53,476 nucleotides of DNA from Microseira wollei NIES-4236 (GCF_020521235.1 NZ_BLAY01000056.1:1-53476); one strand, 5' to 3'; counted from the stretch's first letter, positions 25,898 through 35,655 are shown. Numbers and translations are program-made. The notes: generated from the sequence alone by a model not told the origin.

Positions 25898-26164
25898 TGT
25901 CCCTGACTCGCTGATTCTGATAACGAGATTTTAAGCTTTGATCCCGATCCCTGTCCAGATTAACTCGTGCCTGGAACAGCAATATTTTGTAATATTTGTT
26001 ATATATTTTTACAATTTAGCCTAGGAAAAATTAGCAACGCTCGCAAGTTCAAACAAAAAAATTTTCGCCCCTTAGATACAACAGAGACACAAATCGGTGA
26101 TAATGAGTCACTACGGTGATACCAGAAAGGCTGAATTTTTGAATTTTTTTAAGGAGTGTGGATA

Positions 26165-26596
26165 GTGATTGCTAAACTGTTTAAGTCAAGTTCTTTAACC
26201 CTTGGGCTGGTTGCAGCTATTTCCGCAACTGGGTTACTCATGGGTAACTTGCCTGCTAACGCTCAAACAAGTTCCTCTCAACGAACAACTCCATCGCCCC
26301 AAGCAGCGCCAACTCGTCGTCAACCAGCAAGAAGATCCAACACCGCCCCTAGCCCAAGAGCAACAGGTTCCAACCGCACTGAGCGCCCCAACACAAGCGT
26401 TGCCCTAAGATTGGGTAGCCGGGGAGAAACTGTTCGCAAGCTGCAAATGTATTTAAAGAAACGCGGGTTCTTCAAAGGAGAAGTAAATGGTATTTTTGGG
26501 CCACGTACCCGTGAAGCGGTGATTGCGTTTCAGCGTGCGAGGGGCATGAGACCAGATGGCGTTGTTGGAGTAAGAACTCTAGCTGCCATGCTGTAA
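26165..26596 (+). CDS. Secreted peptidoglycan-binding protein
   Basis: 143 residues from the GTG at 26165, chosen because aaggag at 26151-26156 lies 8 nt upstream (a GTG at 26156 would overlap it). Signal peptide (LGLVAAISATGLLMG, ANA), a Ser/Thr/Pro/Arg-rich linker and a C-terminal PG_binding_1 domain (VALRLGSRGETVRKLQMYLK, GIFGPRTREAVIAFQ). Binds cell wall; no catalytic domain, so an anchoring or targeting protein. Followed by a strong terminator. Confidence 0.87.
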   Translation: MIAKLFKSSSLTLGLVAAISATGLLMGNLPANAQTSSSQRTTPSPQAAPTRRQPARRSNTAPSPRATGSNRTERPNTSVALRLGSRGETVRKLQMYLKKRGFFKGEVNGIFGPRTREAVIAFQRARGMRPDGVVGVRTLAAML

Positions 26597-26599
26597 AAA

Positions 26600-26632
26600 A
26601 TAGGGCGGGCAATGCCCACCCTATTTTTAACT
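26600..26632 (+). terminator. Intrinsic terminator
   Basis: tagggcgggc-aat-gcccacccta followed by ttttt, with a preceding A-run: a textbook hairpin a few bases after the stop at 26596. Confidence 0.85.
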
Positions 26633-26639
26633 TAGCAGG

Positions 26640-28094
26640 CAGGAAGTCCCCCGCCATAGCGACTTTCTTGAGTTTGGCGGTGGGATGAAAGCCGAGTCAG
26701 GTGACGAATGCATCCCCGACTGAAACCGACAAATCGTTAGATCAAGGATCGGAGGGGATGTACGAGGAGACGAACAAAAACCCTTGATTGACAATGCTTG
26801 TATTGGGTTTTAGAATAAATAGAGATAGCTATAAATAACCTTTGTGCAACATCAAGCCGTCAAAGTCCGAATCTACCCAACGCCTAGCCAAGAACAACAA
26901 TTGACTCAGGTGTTTGGTTGTTCGCGTTGGTGGTGGAATTTTGCGCTCAATAATTCGTCGATTGAGACTTACAAAGAAAAGAGACTGGTAAAAGCTTGGG
27001 GCAAATAGGGCTAAACGCTTTGTTGCCACAACTCAAAAAACAAGAAAAAACCTCATGGTTGGCTGATTGCTATAGTCAGGTATTGCAGTCTACTACTCTA
27101 AATTTAGTAACGGCTTATAAAAACTTCTTTGCAGGTAGAGCTAGGTTTCCCAGATTCAAGTCAAAGAAGGGTAAACAGTCAGTTCAATACCCTCAAAACG
27201 TCAAGATACTGGTCAATACAATCAAAATCCCTGGTGGAATTGGAGAAGTAAAGGCTAAGATTCATCGACCGATTGAAGCGCAAGTCAAAACAGTTACCAT
27301 TAGCAAAACCTCTACGGGTAAATAATTTGCATCAATCCTAGTTGAAACTGAGGGTGATAATCCTCAAGTATCAACTAATGGAAAGGTAGTAGGTATAGAT
27401 TTAGGAATCAAAGATTTTGCGGTAACTCATAATGGAGAGAAGGTATCTAAATACAGCAGTCCCAAGCATCTAGCTAAACATGAGAAAAATCTCAAGCGAA
27501 AACAGCAAAAATTAGCACGTAAAAAAGACGGGAGTAACTCAAGACTAAAAGCTAAGAAATTAGCAGCTAAGGTATACGAGCGGGTATCAAACGCACGACA
27601 AGATTTCCTACATAAGCTTTCACACAAGCTAGTCAACGAAAACCAAGTTGTAGTAGTAGAGAATCTTCATGGTCATTGCGCATGGTGCAAAATCACAACC
27701 TAGCCTTGGCTATATCTGATTGTGGATGGGGAATGTTTACTAATTTTCTAGCCTATAAACTAGAACGCAAAGGCGGGAAGTTAGTAGAAATAAACCGATG
27801 GTTCCCTAGTTCCAAGCTCTGTTCTAATTGTTTCTATCAAGTTGATGAAATGCCACTAGATGTACGCGAATGGACTTGTCCCCATTGCGGTACTCGTCAC
27901 GATCGAGATGGGAACGCCGCTGCCAATATTAGAACAGAAGGAATCAGAATACTACAGACGGATGGAACAGCCGTCTCCGCAGGTGGAGAGGAAGTAAGAC
28001 CAAAGAAAGGGCGTAAGTCAGTTCTGAGGCATTCCTCCGCGAAGCCTGAAGCCCCCGCCATACCGCATCAAGCGGTTGGCGGTGGGTAGTTCAC
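26640..28094 (+). mobile_element. Decayed IS200/IS605-type tnpB element
   Basis: The left end has cccccgccatagcg...tggcggtggg (26647-26685) and the right end cccccgccataccg...ttggcggtggg then tagttcac (28049-28094), the same imperfect palindrome at both tips. The final ttcac supplies the stop codon of the next gene (28091-28093). Confidence 0.8.
26844..28089 (+). pseudogene. tnpB pseudogene, two frameshifts and one stop
   Basis: A GTG at 26844 gives VKVRIYPTPSQEQQLTQVFG and ends near 27006. A second frame (from 26996) covers LPQLKKQ...QYPQNVKIL to a TAA at 27325, where GKYFA is expected, then continues through VVGIDLGIKDF and VVVENL. Another shift near 27680 leads to MVQNHNLALAIS, an intact zinc finger (LCSNC, CPHC) and HDRDGNAA. 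All RuvC residues can be found, but in three pieces. Confidence 0.88.
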
Positions 28095-28618
28095 GTAGTA
28101 ACCAACCGCTTACGCAAAGACTCTGCACGACGTTTAGCCGTTTGATTGTTTGGCTCGTATTTCAACGCTTCTTCGTAAGTTTGTAATGCCTGAGCGGTTA
28201 ATTTTTTCCGCTCGTAAGCATGACCGAGATTGTTAAGCCCCGTCACATATTCAGGCCACAGTTTCAAAGCTTCTTTGTAGTTGCGAATTGCCAAGTCGTA
28301 CTGCTCTTGGGCAAAGTAGGCAAAGCCCAAGCCATTGTAAATCAGGGCAATATTTTCCTTCGCCTCGCCTTCTACATCTTTGAGTGCTTTTTGGAACAGG
28401 TTGACCGACTGCACGAATAGTTTTTTATCCAGATAAATGCTGCCGAGTTCGTAATATTCAAGAGCAGTGCCTTTCTCGTTTTTCAGCTTATTTTGCAGCC
28501 GCGAGAAGCTACTTTCTACTTTGCGAGTTTTGAGGATCTGGCGAAAAATTATCCAAGCGGTTCCAGACAGTAGTGCCAGCAAGATGGAAAGATAAACAAC
28601 AGGAAATTGGTTTTCCAT
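28091..28618 (-). CDS. ycf37: Ycf37-like TPR protein
   Basis: 175 residues. N-terminal membrane helix (FPVVYLSILLALLSGTAWII), then FRQILKTRKVESSFSRLQNK and three TPR units (EYYELGSIYLDKKLFVQSVN; ALIYNGLGFAYFAQEQYDLA; TGLNNLGHAYERKKLTAQAL). Length, topology and the TREYYELG-like first repeat match cyanobacterial Ycf37, a photosystem I assembly or stability factor on the thylakoid membrane. The stop codon is formed from the end of the adjoining insertion sequence. Confidence 0.75.
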   Translation of the reverse strand: MENQFPVVYLSILLALLSGTAWIIFRQILKTRKVESSFSRLQNKLKNEKGTALEYYELGSIYLDKKLFVQSVNLFQKALKDVEGEAKENIALIYNGLGFAYFAQEQYDLAIRNYKEALKLWPEYVTGLNNLGHAYERKKLTAQALQTYEEALKYEPNNQTAKRRAESLRKRLVTT

Positions 28619-28684
28619 AGATTTTTCTATCCGAGCAGATGTAAATTTTTAGTTTGGTTAGGAGTCAGGGATCTGCACTCTCTT

Positions 28685-30140
28685 GTGACATCCTCCCAAC
28701 GGTAAATGCTCCTGGCGTCGCATTATACCGTGGGCTTCCTATCTTCACAGATAGGCATTCCTAGATCGGCACTTATCTAGATACGAGATCCAAGGGCAGT
28801 ACGCCATTACTAGGCAGTTTCCTTTCCCCCCAGTCCAGGGGTACTACATTTTCTAATCCTCGCAATAAAACTACTTGAGCCGCAGCATGGTCGCGATGAG
28901 TTTTATAACTACATTCAGGACAAATATGCTCCCTCTCACTCAGAGGTTTAGCAACCGTTGCACCGCATTCAGGACAAGTTTGGCTAGTTCCTCTAGGATT
29001 TACCCGTTGGAAATAGCAGCCTCGTTTGAAGCACACCCATTCAAGCAGCGACAGAAATGCTCCAAACGAAGCATCAACACATTCTTTTCTAAGCATCCCT
29101 CGGTTGAGTCCTACCGTATTGAGGTCTTCAGCAAAGATAGTTTGTGCCTGGTTGCAAAGGCTATGAGCGGTTTGAAAGTGAAAGTTCTTGCGAGTGTTAC
29201 CGATATGGTGATGCAATCTGGCTACTTTGATCTGTGCTTTCTCCCAGTTTTGAGAACGCTTCTTTTTTCTTGCTGCTCTGCGTTGCAGCAATCTCAGCTT
29301 GCTTTGCAGAGTTTTCAGAAATTTAGGGCGTTCAACTGTATAGCCGTCGCTAGTAGTCAGGAATTTTTCCAGTCCGAGGTCAATCCCAATAGTACGTCCA
29401 TGAAATGGAACATCGGGAATCGACACATCAGAAGAAATGGTAACAACAACGTACCATTGAGTATTTCTACAGCGAGAGACAACCCGCACCTGCTTAACCG
29501 TAAATCCTTCTGGGATTGGTCGATGCAAATTGATTGGCACTGCTCCGATCTTGGGAAGCTTAATCTGGTAGCCAGTGACAGGATTGTTCTTGAATTGTGG
29601 AAACACGAAGGATCTAAATTGCCCAAACTTTTTGAATCTCGGAAACCCAAAACCCCTTTTTTGAAAGGCTTCCCAAGTATCGTGCAGTCTACGAACCGTA
29701 GTTTGCAGCACTTGAGAATATACTTCTTTCAGCTTTGGATTTTCTTTCTTAGCTTTGGGCAACTGATCTTGCTGACGCTGATAGCTGGGAAACGGCATGT
29801 CCGCAGGAATAATATATTCCTGTTTCAAAGAACATCTATCTACCAAACACTTTCTCGACGCCAGCCAATCTTTCAACTCTCTCAAAGCATGGTTGTAAAC
29901 CTTACGGCAGGTTTCCAACCAATCAAGCATGAGTTGCTGTTGGGTTACGTCAGGATAAATTCGGTAGGTGAAGTTCATTGTCAGCATTTTTTTACTGTAG
30001 CACAAGCTGACGGTAAAAACAACGGGGTTGTTTCTGAATCCTGCTGCGCGTTTATTTTTTGGTCGAGGTGTATCCCACCGCCAAAACATCGGCGGTACAA
30101 GGGGTAGCCAAGGGTACATCCGCCTGGTTTATGGCGGGGG
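28685..30140 (-). mobile_element. IS200/IS605-type element with an intact, different tnpB
   Basis: Minus-strand left end near 30060-30140 (cccccgccat...tggcggtggg); right end near 28685-28770, finishing ggaagcccacgg...gttgggaggatgtcac, a classical right tip of this group. No tnpA. Confidence 0.75.
28773..29987 (-). CDS. tnpB: TnpB-family RNA-guided endonuclease, second lineage
   Basis: 404 residues from the ATG at 29987; the frame is open to 30119 but that part is element end. RuvC Asp in TIGIDLGLEKF, Glu in FAEDLNTVGL, Asp in THRDHAAAQVV. Two intact zinc pairs, CPECG and CPECS. Sequence differs widely from the products at 17000 and 26844, so this is a separate lineage. The guide RNA would come from the right end at 28685-28772. 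Appears functional. Confidence 0.9.
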   Translation of the reverse strand: MLTMNFTYRIYPDVTQQQLMLDWLETCRKVYNHALRELKDWLASRKCLVDRCSLKQEYIIPADMPFPSYQRQQDQLPKAKKENPKLKEVYSQVLQTTVRRLHDTWEAFQKRGFGFPRFKKFGQFRSFVFPQFKNNPVTGYQIKLPKIGAVPINLHRPIPEGFTVKQVRVVSRCRNTQWYVVVTISSDVSIPDVPFHGRTIGIDLGLEKFLTTSDGYTVERPKFLKTLQSKLRLLQRRAARKKKRSQNWEKAQIKVARLHHHIGNTRKNFHFQTAHSLCNQAQTIFAEDLNTVGLNRGMLRKECVDASFGAFLSLLEWVCFKRGCYFQRVNPRGTSQTCPECGATVAKPLSEREHICPECSYKTHRDHAAAQVVLLRGLENVVPLDWGERKLPSNGVLPLDLVSR

Positions 30141-30154
30141 ACTTACCTCGACTT

Positions 30155-31021
30155 TTAATTTAAAGTATCCCAAGGCAGGCCCCAATAGATCGCCCGTTGC
30201 TGTAACCAACCTTCCGCCTTCCAGCGGGAGATCGCATCATTCACCCGCCGCCGCAAGTCATCGTACTGCACTCCTTTGGGCATGACAACGCATAGCGGTT
30301 CTGCGGATAATAACCTTGGCAGCAAGCGATACTGGGGATATTCTTGTACCCAGCCGGTGAGGACGCTGGCATCGGCGGCAAACGCCGCAGCACCCCCCGA
30401 CTCTAATAGACTCCGCGCTTCTTGGTAAGAATTTACTCCCACCAATTCGGCTTTCGGTAAGGCATACCGCACTTTAGCAATCGTACTCGAACCATTTAAT
30501 ACGGCAACGGTTCTCGTTTCCACATCTCCCAGGCGCTGCACCGATGTATCTTTAGTGACTAAAGCGATGCCATCCATGTAGTAAGGAATGCTGAAACTGA
30601 CGATGCGCGATCGCATTGGCGTTGCGGTTACCCTGGCAATGGTTAAATCCACTTTGCCTTCTAATACAACGGTTAGGCGATCGCGGTTTGCTACTGGCTT
30701 CCACCTTACCGCATCGGCACTGCCTAACAATTCTGCCGCCAATCGTCGCGCCAGATCGATTTCTAAGCCTTGCAGGTTGCTGGTTTCGTCTCGAAAACCC
30801 AACGGGCGCAAATTATCTTTTACCGCAACAATTAAATAGCCCCGCTGCTGAATTTCTGGCAGAAAGGCTGCACGGGCAGAAAAGGTAAAAGGTAATAGGT
30901 AAAAAGCCAAACCAACAACCCCGTAACGGAAAAGCGCGGATGTCGCTGATGAGAGGAGGACTCTTGTCCTCACTACGAACTCATCGGTTACATCCGCTAC
31001 ATCATCCGTTGTCAGTTTCAT
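30155..31021 (-). CDS. Extracellular solute-binding protein, family 3
   Basis: 288 residues. SBP_bac_3 pattern: [20 protein letters not shown], then [37 protein letters not shown] and a C-terminal helix ending AIYWGLP. Such proteins bind amino acids or similar polar solutes for ABC importers, in the periplasm. A hydrophobic signal ([17 protein letters not shown]) starts only near residue 34. The first 30 residues are coded largely by a palindromic repeat (30935-30997), so the real start may be internal. The annotated ATG overlaps the rplT stop (ATGA). Confidence 0.82.
   Translation of the reverse strand: MKLTTDDVADVTDEFVVRTRVLLSSATSALFRYGVVGLAFYLLPFTFSARAAFLPEIQQRGYLIVAVKDNLRPLGFRDETSNLQGLEIDLARRLAAELLGSADAVRWKPVANRDRLTVVLEGKVDLTIARVTATPMRSRIVSFSIPYYMDGIALVTKDTSVQRLGDVETRTVAVLNGSSTIAKVRYALPKAELVGVNSYQEARSLLESGGAAAFAADASVLTGWVQEYPQYRLLPRLLSAEPLCVVMPKGVQYDDLRRRVNDAISRWKAEGWLQQRAIYWGLPWDTLN
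30935..30997. repeat. Imperfect 63-bp palindrome at the start of the solute-binding gene
   Basis: gcggatgt...ctgatgag and its counterpart ctcatcgg...acatccgc enclose aggaggactcttgtcctcac. It codes for [15 protein letters not shown] in the annotated frame. Confidence 0.75.
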
Positions 31022-31371
31022 TTAGCAGAATTTGCCAATTCCACAACTTTGGTAAAGCTGTCTGGATCGAGGACAGCCATTTGCGCCAGCATCTTGCGGT
31101 TGATTTCGACCTTCACTTTCTTGAGCTTGCCCATAAATTGACTGTAGCTCATGCCGTGTTGGTGCGCGGCGGCGTTAATGCGAGCGATCCAAAGACGACG
31201 GAAGTCGCGCTTGCGTTTTTTGCGATCGCGATACGCATTCCGCAGCGCCTTCATTACCTGTTGGTTAGCCGTGCGGAACAGCGTTGAGTGGGATCCGCGA
31301 AATCCTTTTGCCAGTTTGAGAATTTTCTTGCGGCGTTTGCGAGCAACGTTACCGCGTTTTACCCTTGTCAT
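31018..31371 (-). CDS. rplT: 50S ribosomal protein L20
   Basis: 117 residues, normal length. [40 protein letters not shown] and [11 protein letters not shown] are diagnostic. 77 bp after rpmI, the usual rpmI-rplT order. An STRR tract (31381-31436) fills the gap. Confidence 0.98.
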   Translation of the reverse strand: MTRVKRGNVARKRRKKILKLAKGFRGSHSTLFRTANQQVMKALRNAYRDRKKRKRDFRRLWIARINAAAHQHGMSYSQFMGKLKKVKVEINRKMLAQMAVLDPDSFTKVVELANSAK

Positions 31372-31448
31372 AGTTAGTTGTCAGTTGTCTCTGGTAATTG
31401 GTAATCGGTAATTGCTAATGGGTAAGAGCTAGTTGACTTATGACCCAT

Positions 31449-31646
31449 TTACAAATAAGGCAGCATCAAGCTCACGTTTTCTGCATCCCGTTCGTCCACT
31501 ACCGCCATCTTGGACAGACGACGCTTGCGCGTAGAGCTTTTATGCTGGAGCAAGTGGTTTTTGAACGATTTACGGCGCACAATCTTGCCGCTGCCAGTCG
31601 CTCTAAAGCGCTTTGCCGCCGATTTACGAGTTTTTAGCTTTGGCAT
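31449..31646 (-). CDS. rpmI: 50S ribosomal protein L35
   Basis: 65 residues. [20 protein letters not shown] and the [16 protein letters not shown] segment are diagnostic. First gene of the rpmI-rplT unit; no infC is adjacent. Confidence 0.98.
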   Translation of the reverse strand: MPKLKTRKSAAKRFRATGSGKIVRRKSFKNHLLQHKSSTRKRRLSKMAVVDERDAENVSLMLPYL

Positions 31647-32149
31647 ATCCTGACTTTAATTCGACACGATCTCCTATCTTACCACTATCTGGTTTGTCAA
31701 GACAAATTTTGACCCTGGCAGGGAGCAATCGCAGCGCCAGCTTTACCCAAACTTCACAAAAGTCATAAATTTAAGTATTTGCACTGGATTGCCGCAAATA
31801 CCGCTAATTCAGTAATTCTGCTGATAAAATTGGATGATGACATCGGATTACGATCAATTGTTTGATGAAGATTCAGTAAAAGGACTGGTCATTCCCAGAT
31901 CGGATATGCCAGTATAGACACAACAAGGACAGAATAAGAAACGCCAGTTAAGTAAATTCAACATCGACGGCAAATGACGATAAGATAAAAATTAGCAGCT
32001 TTTTGTTGTACTGCTGTGCTAAGTTAGGCAAATTATACAGCCACAGCCTACAAGTAAAAACAGATTTCCAATACCTGGATTCCCCCCAGGCTTGGAACAT
32101 TACCCGGTAGAGTCGAGAGGAGCGATATTGATTCTACCGGGTTTTTCTT
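31647..32149 (+). ncRNA. Noncoding region ending in a strong terminator; candidate small RNA
   Basis: About 500 bp with no ORF worth keeping. 32102-32147 is a perfect 10-bp terminator stem (acccggtaga / tctaccgggt) followed by ttttt on the plus strand. The only plus-strand sequence it could end is gene-free, which suggests a short RNA starting somewhere in 31900-32050. I could not match it to 6S, SRP RNA or tmRNA. The rpmI promoter also lies here, on the other strand. Confidence 0.35.
32102..32147 (+). terminator. Intrinsic terminator with no upstream gene
   Basis: acccggtaga (32102-32111) pairs perfectly with tctaccgggt (32133-32142), then a T-run. It lies just before the IscB element and may end the candidate RNA or mark the left flank of that element. 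Confidence 0.75.
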
Positions 32150-32566
32150 ATGGATACTGCTCTATCCCGTGGGGGAAGATAAAAAACAAATTTTTGCGGC
32201 ACGGGACTTTGGCACCGGGAAAGGGGTAAAAACGGAATATGCCAGGATGCCCGATTCCCTGGGTACAAAAACGGCGCTCCTCGCCGTATGCTTGGCAATT
32301 ATGGCCTGACTCGGTTGGGCAAATTAAACTGGTGGAGTCAGCAACGCCGCTCTCCCATAGACGGGGCAAGAGGCGACTCGTTTAGCCCTAGCTGACCAGA
32401 CTGCTCGTTGAGGGCAAGAGTTAAAGACCTACTTCAGGATGCTTGCTAGTCCTGAACTCTAGAACCTCACGATTAAACAGGTTTATGGGTTAAACCAGTG
32501 TCGTTTGGATAGTACCGACCCTAAACAAAGGCGCGCGCCAACTTTACCTGTAAAAAGGATGCAGCA
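32150..32566 (+). ncRNA. Candidate IscB omega-RNA region
   Basis: 417 bp upstream of iscB without a gene but rich in complementary segments, for example ggcgctcctcgcc, tggagtcagcaacgccgctc with gactcggttg, and caggatgcttgctagtcctg. By family knowledge IscB uses an RNA encoded directly upstream of its gene, with the guide at the element's left end. Exact ends cannot be set by eye. Confidence 0.6.
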
Positions 32567-33841
32567 ATGCAAAATTACGTATTCGTTGTTGACCAAAACT
32601 TTCAACCTCTCAACCCAATCCCTCCAGCACGAGCGAGGGAATTGTTGACAAAACAGAAAGCTGCTGTGTTCAGAATGTATCCTTTCACCATCATTTTGAA
32701 ACATGTAGTTTTGACCCCAACACCAAAGCCATTAACCATCAAACTAGACGCTGGTAGCAGATTTACTGGAATTGCCATCGGTGATGACAACAAAGTTATC
32801 TGGTGTGCCGAGTTGGAACACAAAGGATGGCAAATCAAAGATTCTTTGGCATCTAGACGGTCGCTACGTTGTAGTCGTCGTAATCGCAAAACTCGATATC
32901 GCCAACCAGGTTTTGATCGCCGCAAGCGGAAAGAGGGGTGGCTACCTCCATCGTTAATGCATCGCGTTCTCACTGTTGAGACTTGGGTAAAACGGCTTTG
33001 TCGGTATGCACCCATCACTCAAATAGCAATGGATTTAGTTAAATTCGATACCCAAAAACTCCAAAACCCAGAAATTGAAGCTGTGGAATACCAGCAGGGG
33101 GAGTTGGCAGGTTACGAGGTGAGGGAATATCTTCTGGAGAAATGGGGACGTAAATGCGCCTATTGCGACTCTGAAGGCGTTCCACTCCAGATTGAACACA
33201 TTCACCCACGCGCTAAAGGTGGTACTAACCGAGTATCCAACCTCACTCTCAGTTGTGAGAAATGCAACTTAAAAAAAGAAACAAAGTCTGTAGAAGAGTT
33301 CTTGAAAAAGGACGGCGCGAGATTGGAGAATATTAAACGTCAAGCGAAAACTCCATTAAAGGATGCATCTGCTGTGAACTCGACTTGGTGGGCATTGTTC
33401 CATACATTAAAAAGTATCTTACCCACAAATACGGGAACTGGGGGACAAACTAAGTACAACCGAACAAGATTTGAGCTACCCAAGCAACATTGGATTGATG
33501 CCGCCTGTGTCGGAAGTATTGACAGCATAAAGTTACTAACCCAGCAGCCGTTGCGAATTAAGTGTACTGGTTGGGGAACTCGTCAAATCTGCGGCACTGA
33601 CCGCTACGGTTTTCCTACTCGTCACCGCGAACGTAAACAGGTTCATTTTGGTTTCAGGACTGGTAATATCGTCAAAGCTGTTGTCACTTCCGGGAAAAAA
33701 GTAGGTGAATACGTAGGGCGCTTACTGTGCCGTAAAACGGGAAGCTTTGATATTGCCACGAATACAGGCCGCGTAACTGGCATTAGTCATAGGTTTTGTA
33801 AATCAATTCATCAAAAAGATGGCTACTCTTATGCTTTTTAA
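32567..33841 (+). CDS. iscB: IscB RNA-guided nuclease (Cas9 ancestor family)
   Basis: 424 residues. Domains in order: PLMP-type N terminus (VFVVDQNFQPLNPIPPARAR); RuvC-I with D61 (LDAGSRFTGIAI); Arg-rich bridge helix (RRSLRCSRRNRKTRYR); RuvC-II; HNH with CAYC (197-200), EHIHPRAKGG (H211) and CEKC (230-233); RuvC-III HWIDAACVG (H308, D311). At RuvC-II the usual V-E-L reads MDL (D156), a Glu-to-Asp change in a catalytic position. HNH is intact, so at least nicking should remain possible. Transposon-encoded, no transposase nearby. Confidence 0.93.
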   Translation: MQNYVFVVDQNFQPLNPIPPARARELLTKQKAAVFRMYPFTIILKHVVLTPTPKPLTIKLDAGSRFTGIAIGDDNKVIWCAELEHKGWQIKDSLASRRSLRCSRRNRKTRYRQPGFDRRKRKEGWLPPSLMHRVLTVETWVKRLCRYAPITQIAMDLVKFDTQKLQNPEIEAVEYQQGELAGYEVREYLLEKWGRKCAYCDSEGVPLQIEHIHPRAKGGTNRVSNLTLSCEKCNLKKETKSVEEFLKKDGARLENIKRQAKTPLKDASAVNSTWWALFHTLKSILPTNTGTGGQTKYNRTRFELPKQHWIDAACVGSIDSIKLLTQQPLRIKCTGWGTRQICGTDRYGFPTRHRERKQVHFGFRTGNIVKAVVTSGKKVGEYVGRLLCRKTGSFDIATNTGRVTGISHRFCKSIHQKDGYSYAF

Positions 33842-33930
33842 ATCAAGACGGCTTCTTAAACTGCCCCAGTCGAGTTTCCTCCCTGGTCTTTTGACACAGG
33901 GCTTCCACACTCCCAAGGAGGCTTAGGTGA
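33842..33930 (+). mobile_element. Probable right end of the IscB element
   Basis: Contains the hairpin ccctg...cagg(g) at 33881-33901 directly after iscB. The exact tip is not visible. It lies next to the Shine-Dalgarno aaggagg (33914-33920) of the following gene. Confidence 0.45.
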
Positions 33931-33934
33931 GGCA

Positions 33935-35446
33935 ATGTTTACTGTAACGGAAACCTCTGTAATTGTACTGATATTACTCGCAGCTGTCGGTATATTAGGT
34001 TGGGGATTCTATCGATCTCAACCTTTTGGTAAGCTGGGAATCCTAGCTTGGCTACAATCCGTAGTGCTGATGGCACCTTGGCTGTTGTTCTTTGGATTAT
34101 TCGCCGCCGGGGTTTATCTCAACCTAGTCAGCATCCTGTTTTTGTTGGTCGCTTCAGCGGGATTGTATATTTTCCTGGGAAATCAACTGCGCGCCGCAGC
34201 TAAGGATGCACAGCTGCAAAAGCCAACTTCAGCGGTGGAGAATGGCAACGAAATCCCCAAGGAAGCAGCGCCACAGTCGGAAAACACACCAAACGCGCCA
34301 CCAGAATTACCCCAGATTCCGACCATAGAAGTGCTGTCGATTCCCGATGAAGATCTCAAGACGATTCAAGGAATATTCGGCATCGATACGTTCTTTGCTA
34401 CCGAAACGATTCCCTATCAAGAAGGAGCTATCTTTAAAGGTAACCTGCGGGGGGAAGCTCAAGCCGTCCACACCAGGTTGTCAGCAGCTTTAAACTCGCG
34501 ACTCGGCGATCGCTACCGGCTATTTTTAGTCGAAAATCAGGATGAAAAGCCGGTCTTTGTCGTCTTACCCAGTCGCAACGACCCAAAATCCTCAACCATC
34601 CCCCAAAAAGTCCTAGCAATTATACTGTTGCTGGCAACGATCGCTACCTGTTTCGAGGCAGCAGGGATACTGATGGGCTTCGATTTCTTTAACAACTTGA
34701 ATCGGTATAACGATGCTTTGCCCATCGCTGCTGGCTTTTTAGCGGTTTTAGCTGCCCACGAAATCGGACATTGGCTGCTAGCATTGCGTCACAATATCCG
34801 CCTCAGTTTACCTTACTTTATTCCTACCTGGCAGCTTGGCTCGTTTGGCGCTATCACTCGCTTTGAGTCGCTGCTACCTAACCGCAACGTTCTGTTCGAT
34901 ATTGCCTTTGCTGGACCCGCAGCGGGTGGGATTGTTTCCCTGTCTATGCTGGTTATTGGTTTATCCCTGTCCCATCCAGGCAGTTTCTTTCAAATACCCG
35001 CTCAATTTTTCTCCGGCTCGATTTTAGTGGGAAGTTTGGCGCGGGTGGTTTTAGGTTCTGCGTTGCAGCAGCCAATAGTTGACGTTCACCCGCTAACGGT
35101 GATTGGTTGGCTAGGATTGGTGATTACGGCGATAAACTTAATGCCAGCGGGGCAATTAGACGGAGGTCGAATTGTTCAGGCAATCTACGGACGCCAAATT
35201 GCTTCCCGTGCGGGGGTGGCGACGTTAATTGTCTTAGCGATCGCCACCCTAGCCAATCCCCTTGCCCTATACTGGGCAATTGTAATTGTGTTCTTACAGC
35301 GGGATCTGGAAAGACCCTGTTTGAACGACATTACAGAACCCGACGACGCACGCGCCGCCTTGGGTTTGTTGGCGCTATTTTTGATGCTGGTGACGCTAAT
35401 TCCCTTAAGCCCCGGATTAGCTGGTCGTCTGGGTATTGGCGGCTGA
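33935..35446 (+). CDS. Site-2 protease family protein, EGY-like
   Basis: 503 residues. Two N-terminal helices, a Pro/Glu-rich soluble stretch (95-135), a conserved GNLRGEAQAVHTRL segment (169-182), then the M50 core: HEIGH (275-279) and NLMPAGQLDGG with D409, in about seven helices. The FKGNLRG block and overall plan match plant and cyanobacterial EGY intramembrane proteases. By family it cleaves transmembrane substrates in the membrane, often to release regulators; the target is unknown. Monocistronic. Confidence 0.9.
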   Translation: MFTVTETSVIVLILLAAVGILGWGFYRSQPFGKLGILAWLQSVVLMAPWLLFFGLFAAGVYLNLVSILFLLVASAGLYIFLGNQLRAAAKDAQLQKPTSAVENGNEIPKEAAPQSENTPNAPPELPQIPTIEVLSIPDEDLKTIQGIFGIDTFFATETIPYQEGAIFKGNLRGEAQAVHTRLSAALNSRLGDRYRLFLVENQDEKPVFVVLPSRNDPKSSTIPQKVLAIILLLATIATCFEAAGILMGFDFFNNLNRYNDALPIAAGFLAVLAAHEIGHWLLALRHNIRLSLPYFIPTWQLGSFGAITRFESLLPNRNVLFDIAFAGPAAGGIVSLSMLVIGLSLSHPGSFFQIPAQFFSGSILVGSLARVVLGSALQQPIVDVHPLTVIGWLGLVITAINLMPAGQLDGGRIVQAIYGRQIASRAGVATLIVLAIATLANPLALYWAIVIVFLQRDLERPCLNDITEPDDARAALGLLALFLMLVTLIPLSPGLAGRLGIGG

Positions 35447-35454
35447 TGGATTGT

Positions 35455-35652
35455 CAGTGGTAATGGGTAATAGGTAATGGGTAATGGGTAATTGCTAATT
35501 GCTAATTGCTAATTGCTAATTGCTAATTGCTAATTGCTTTTACCTATTACCTATTACCCAATCTAAAATTTGCTAATTGGTAACTGATTTTTCCCATTAC
35601 CGATTACCGATTACCCATTACCAAATCTAAAATCTAAAATCTAAAATCTAAA
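35455..35652. repeat. Long STRR tract
   Basis: About 200 bp of heptamer-type repeats (taatgggtaat, then gctaatt about seven times, then attaccgatt and aaatcta repeats), ending directly at the next start codon. It leaves almost no unique promoter sequence for the next gene. Confidence 0.92.
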
Positions 35653-35655
35653 ATT

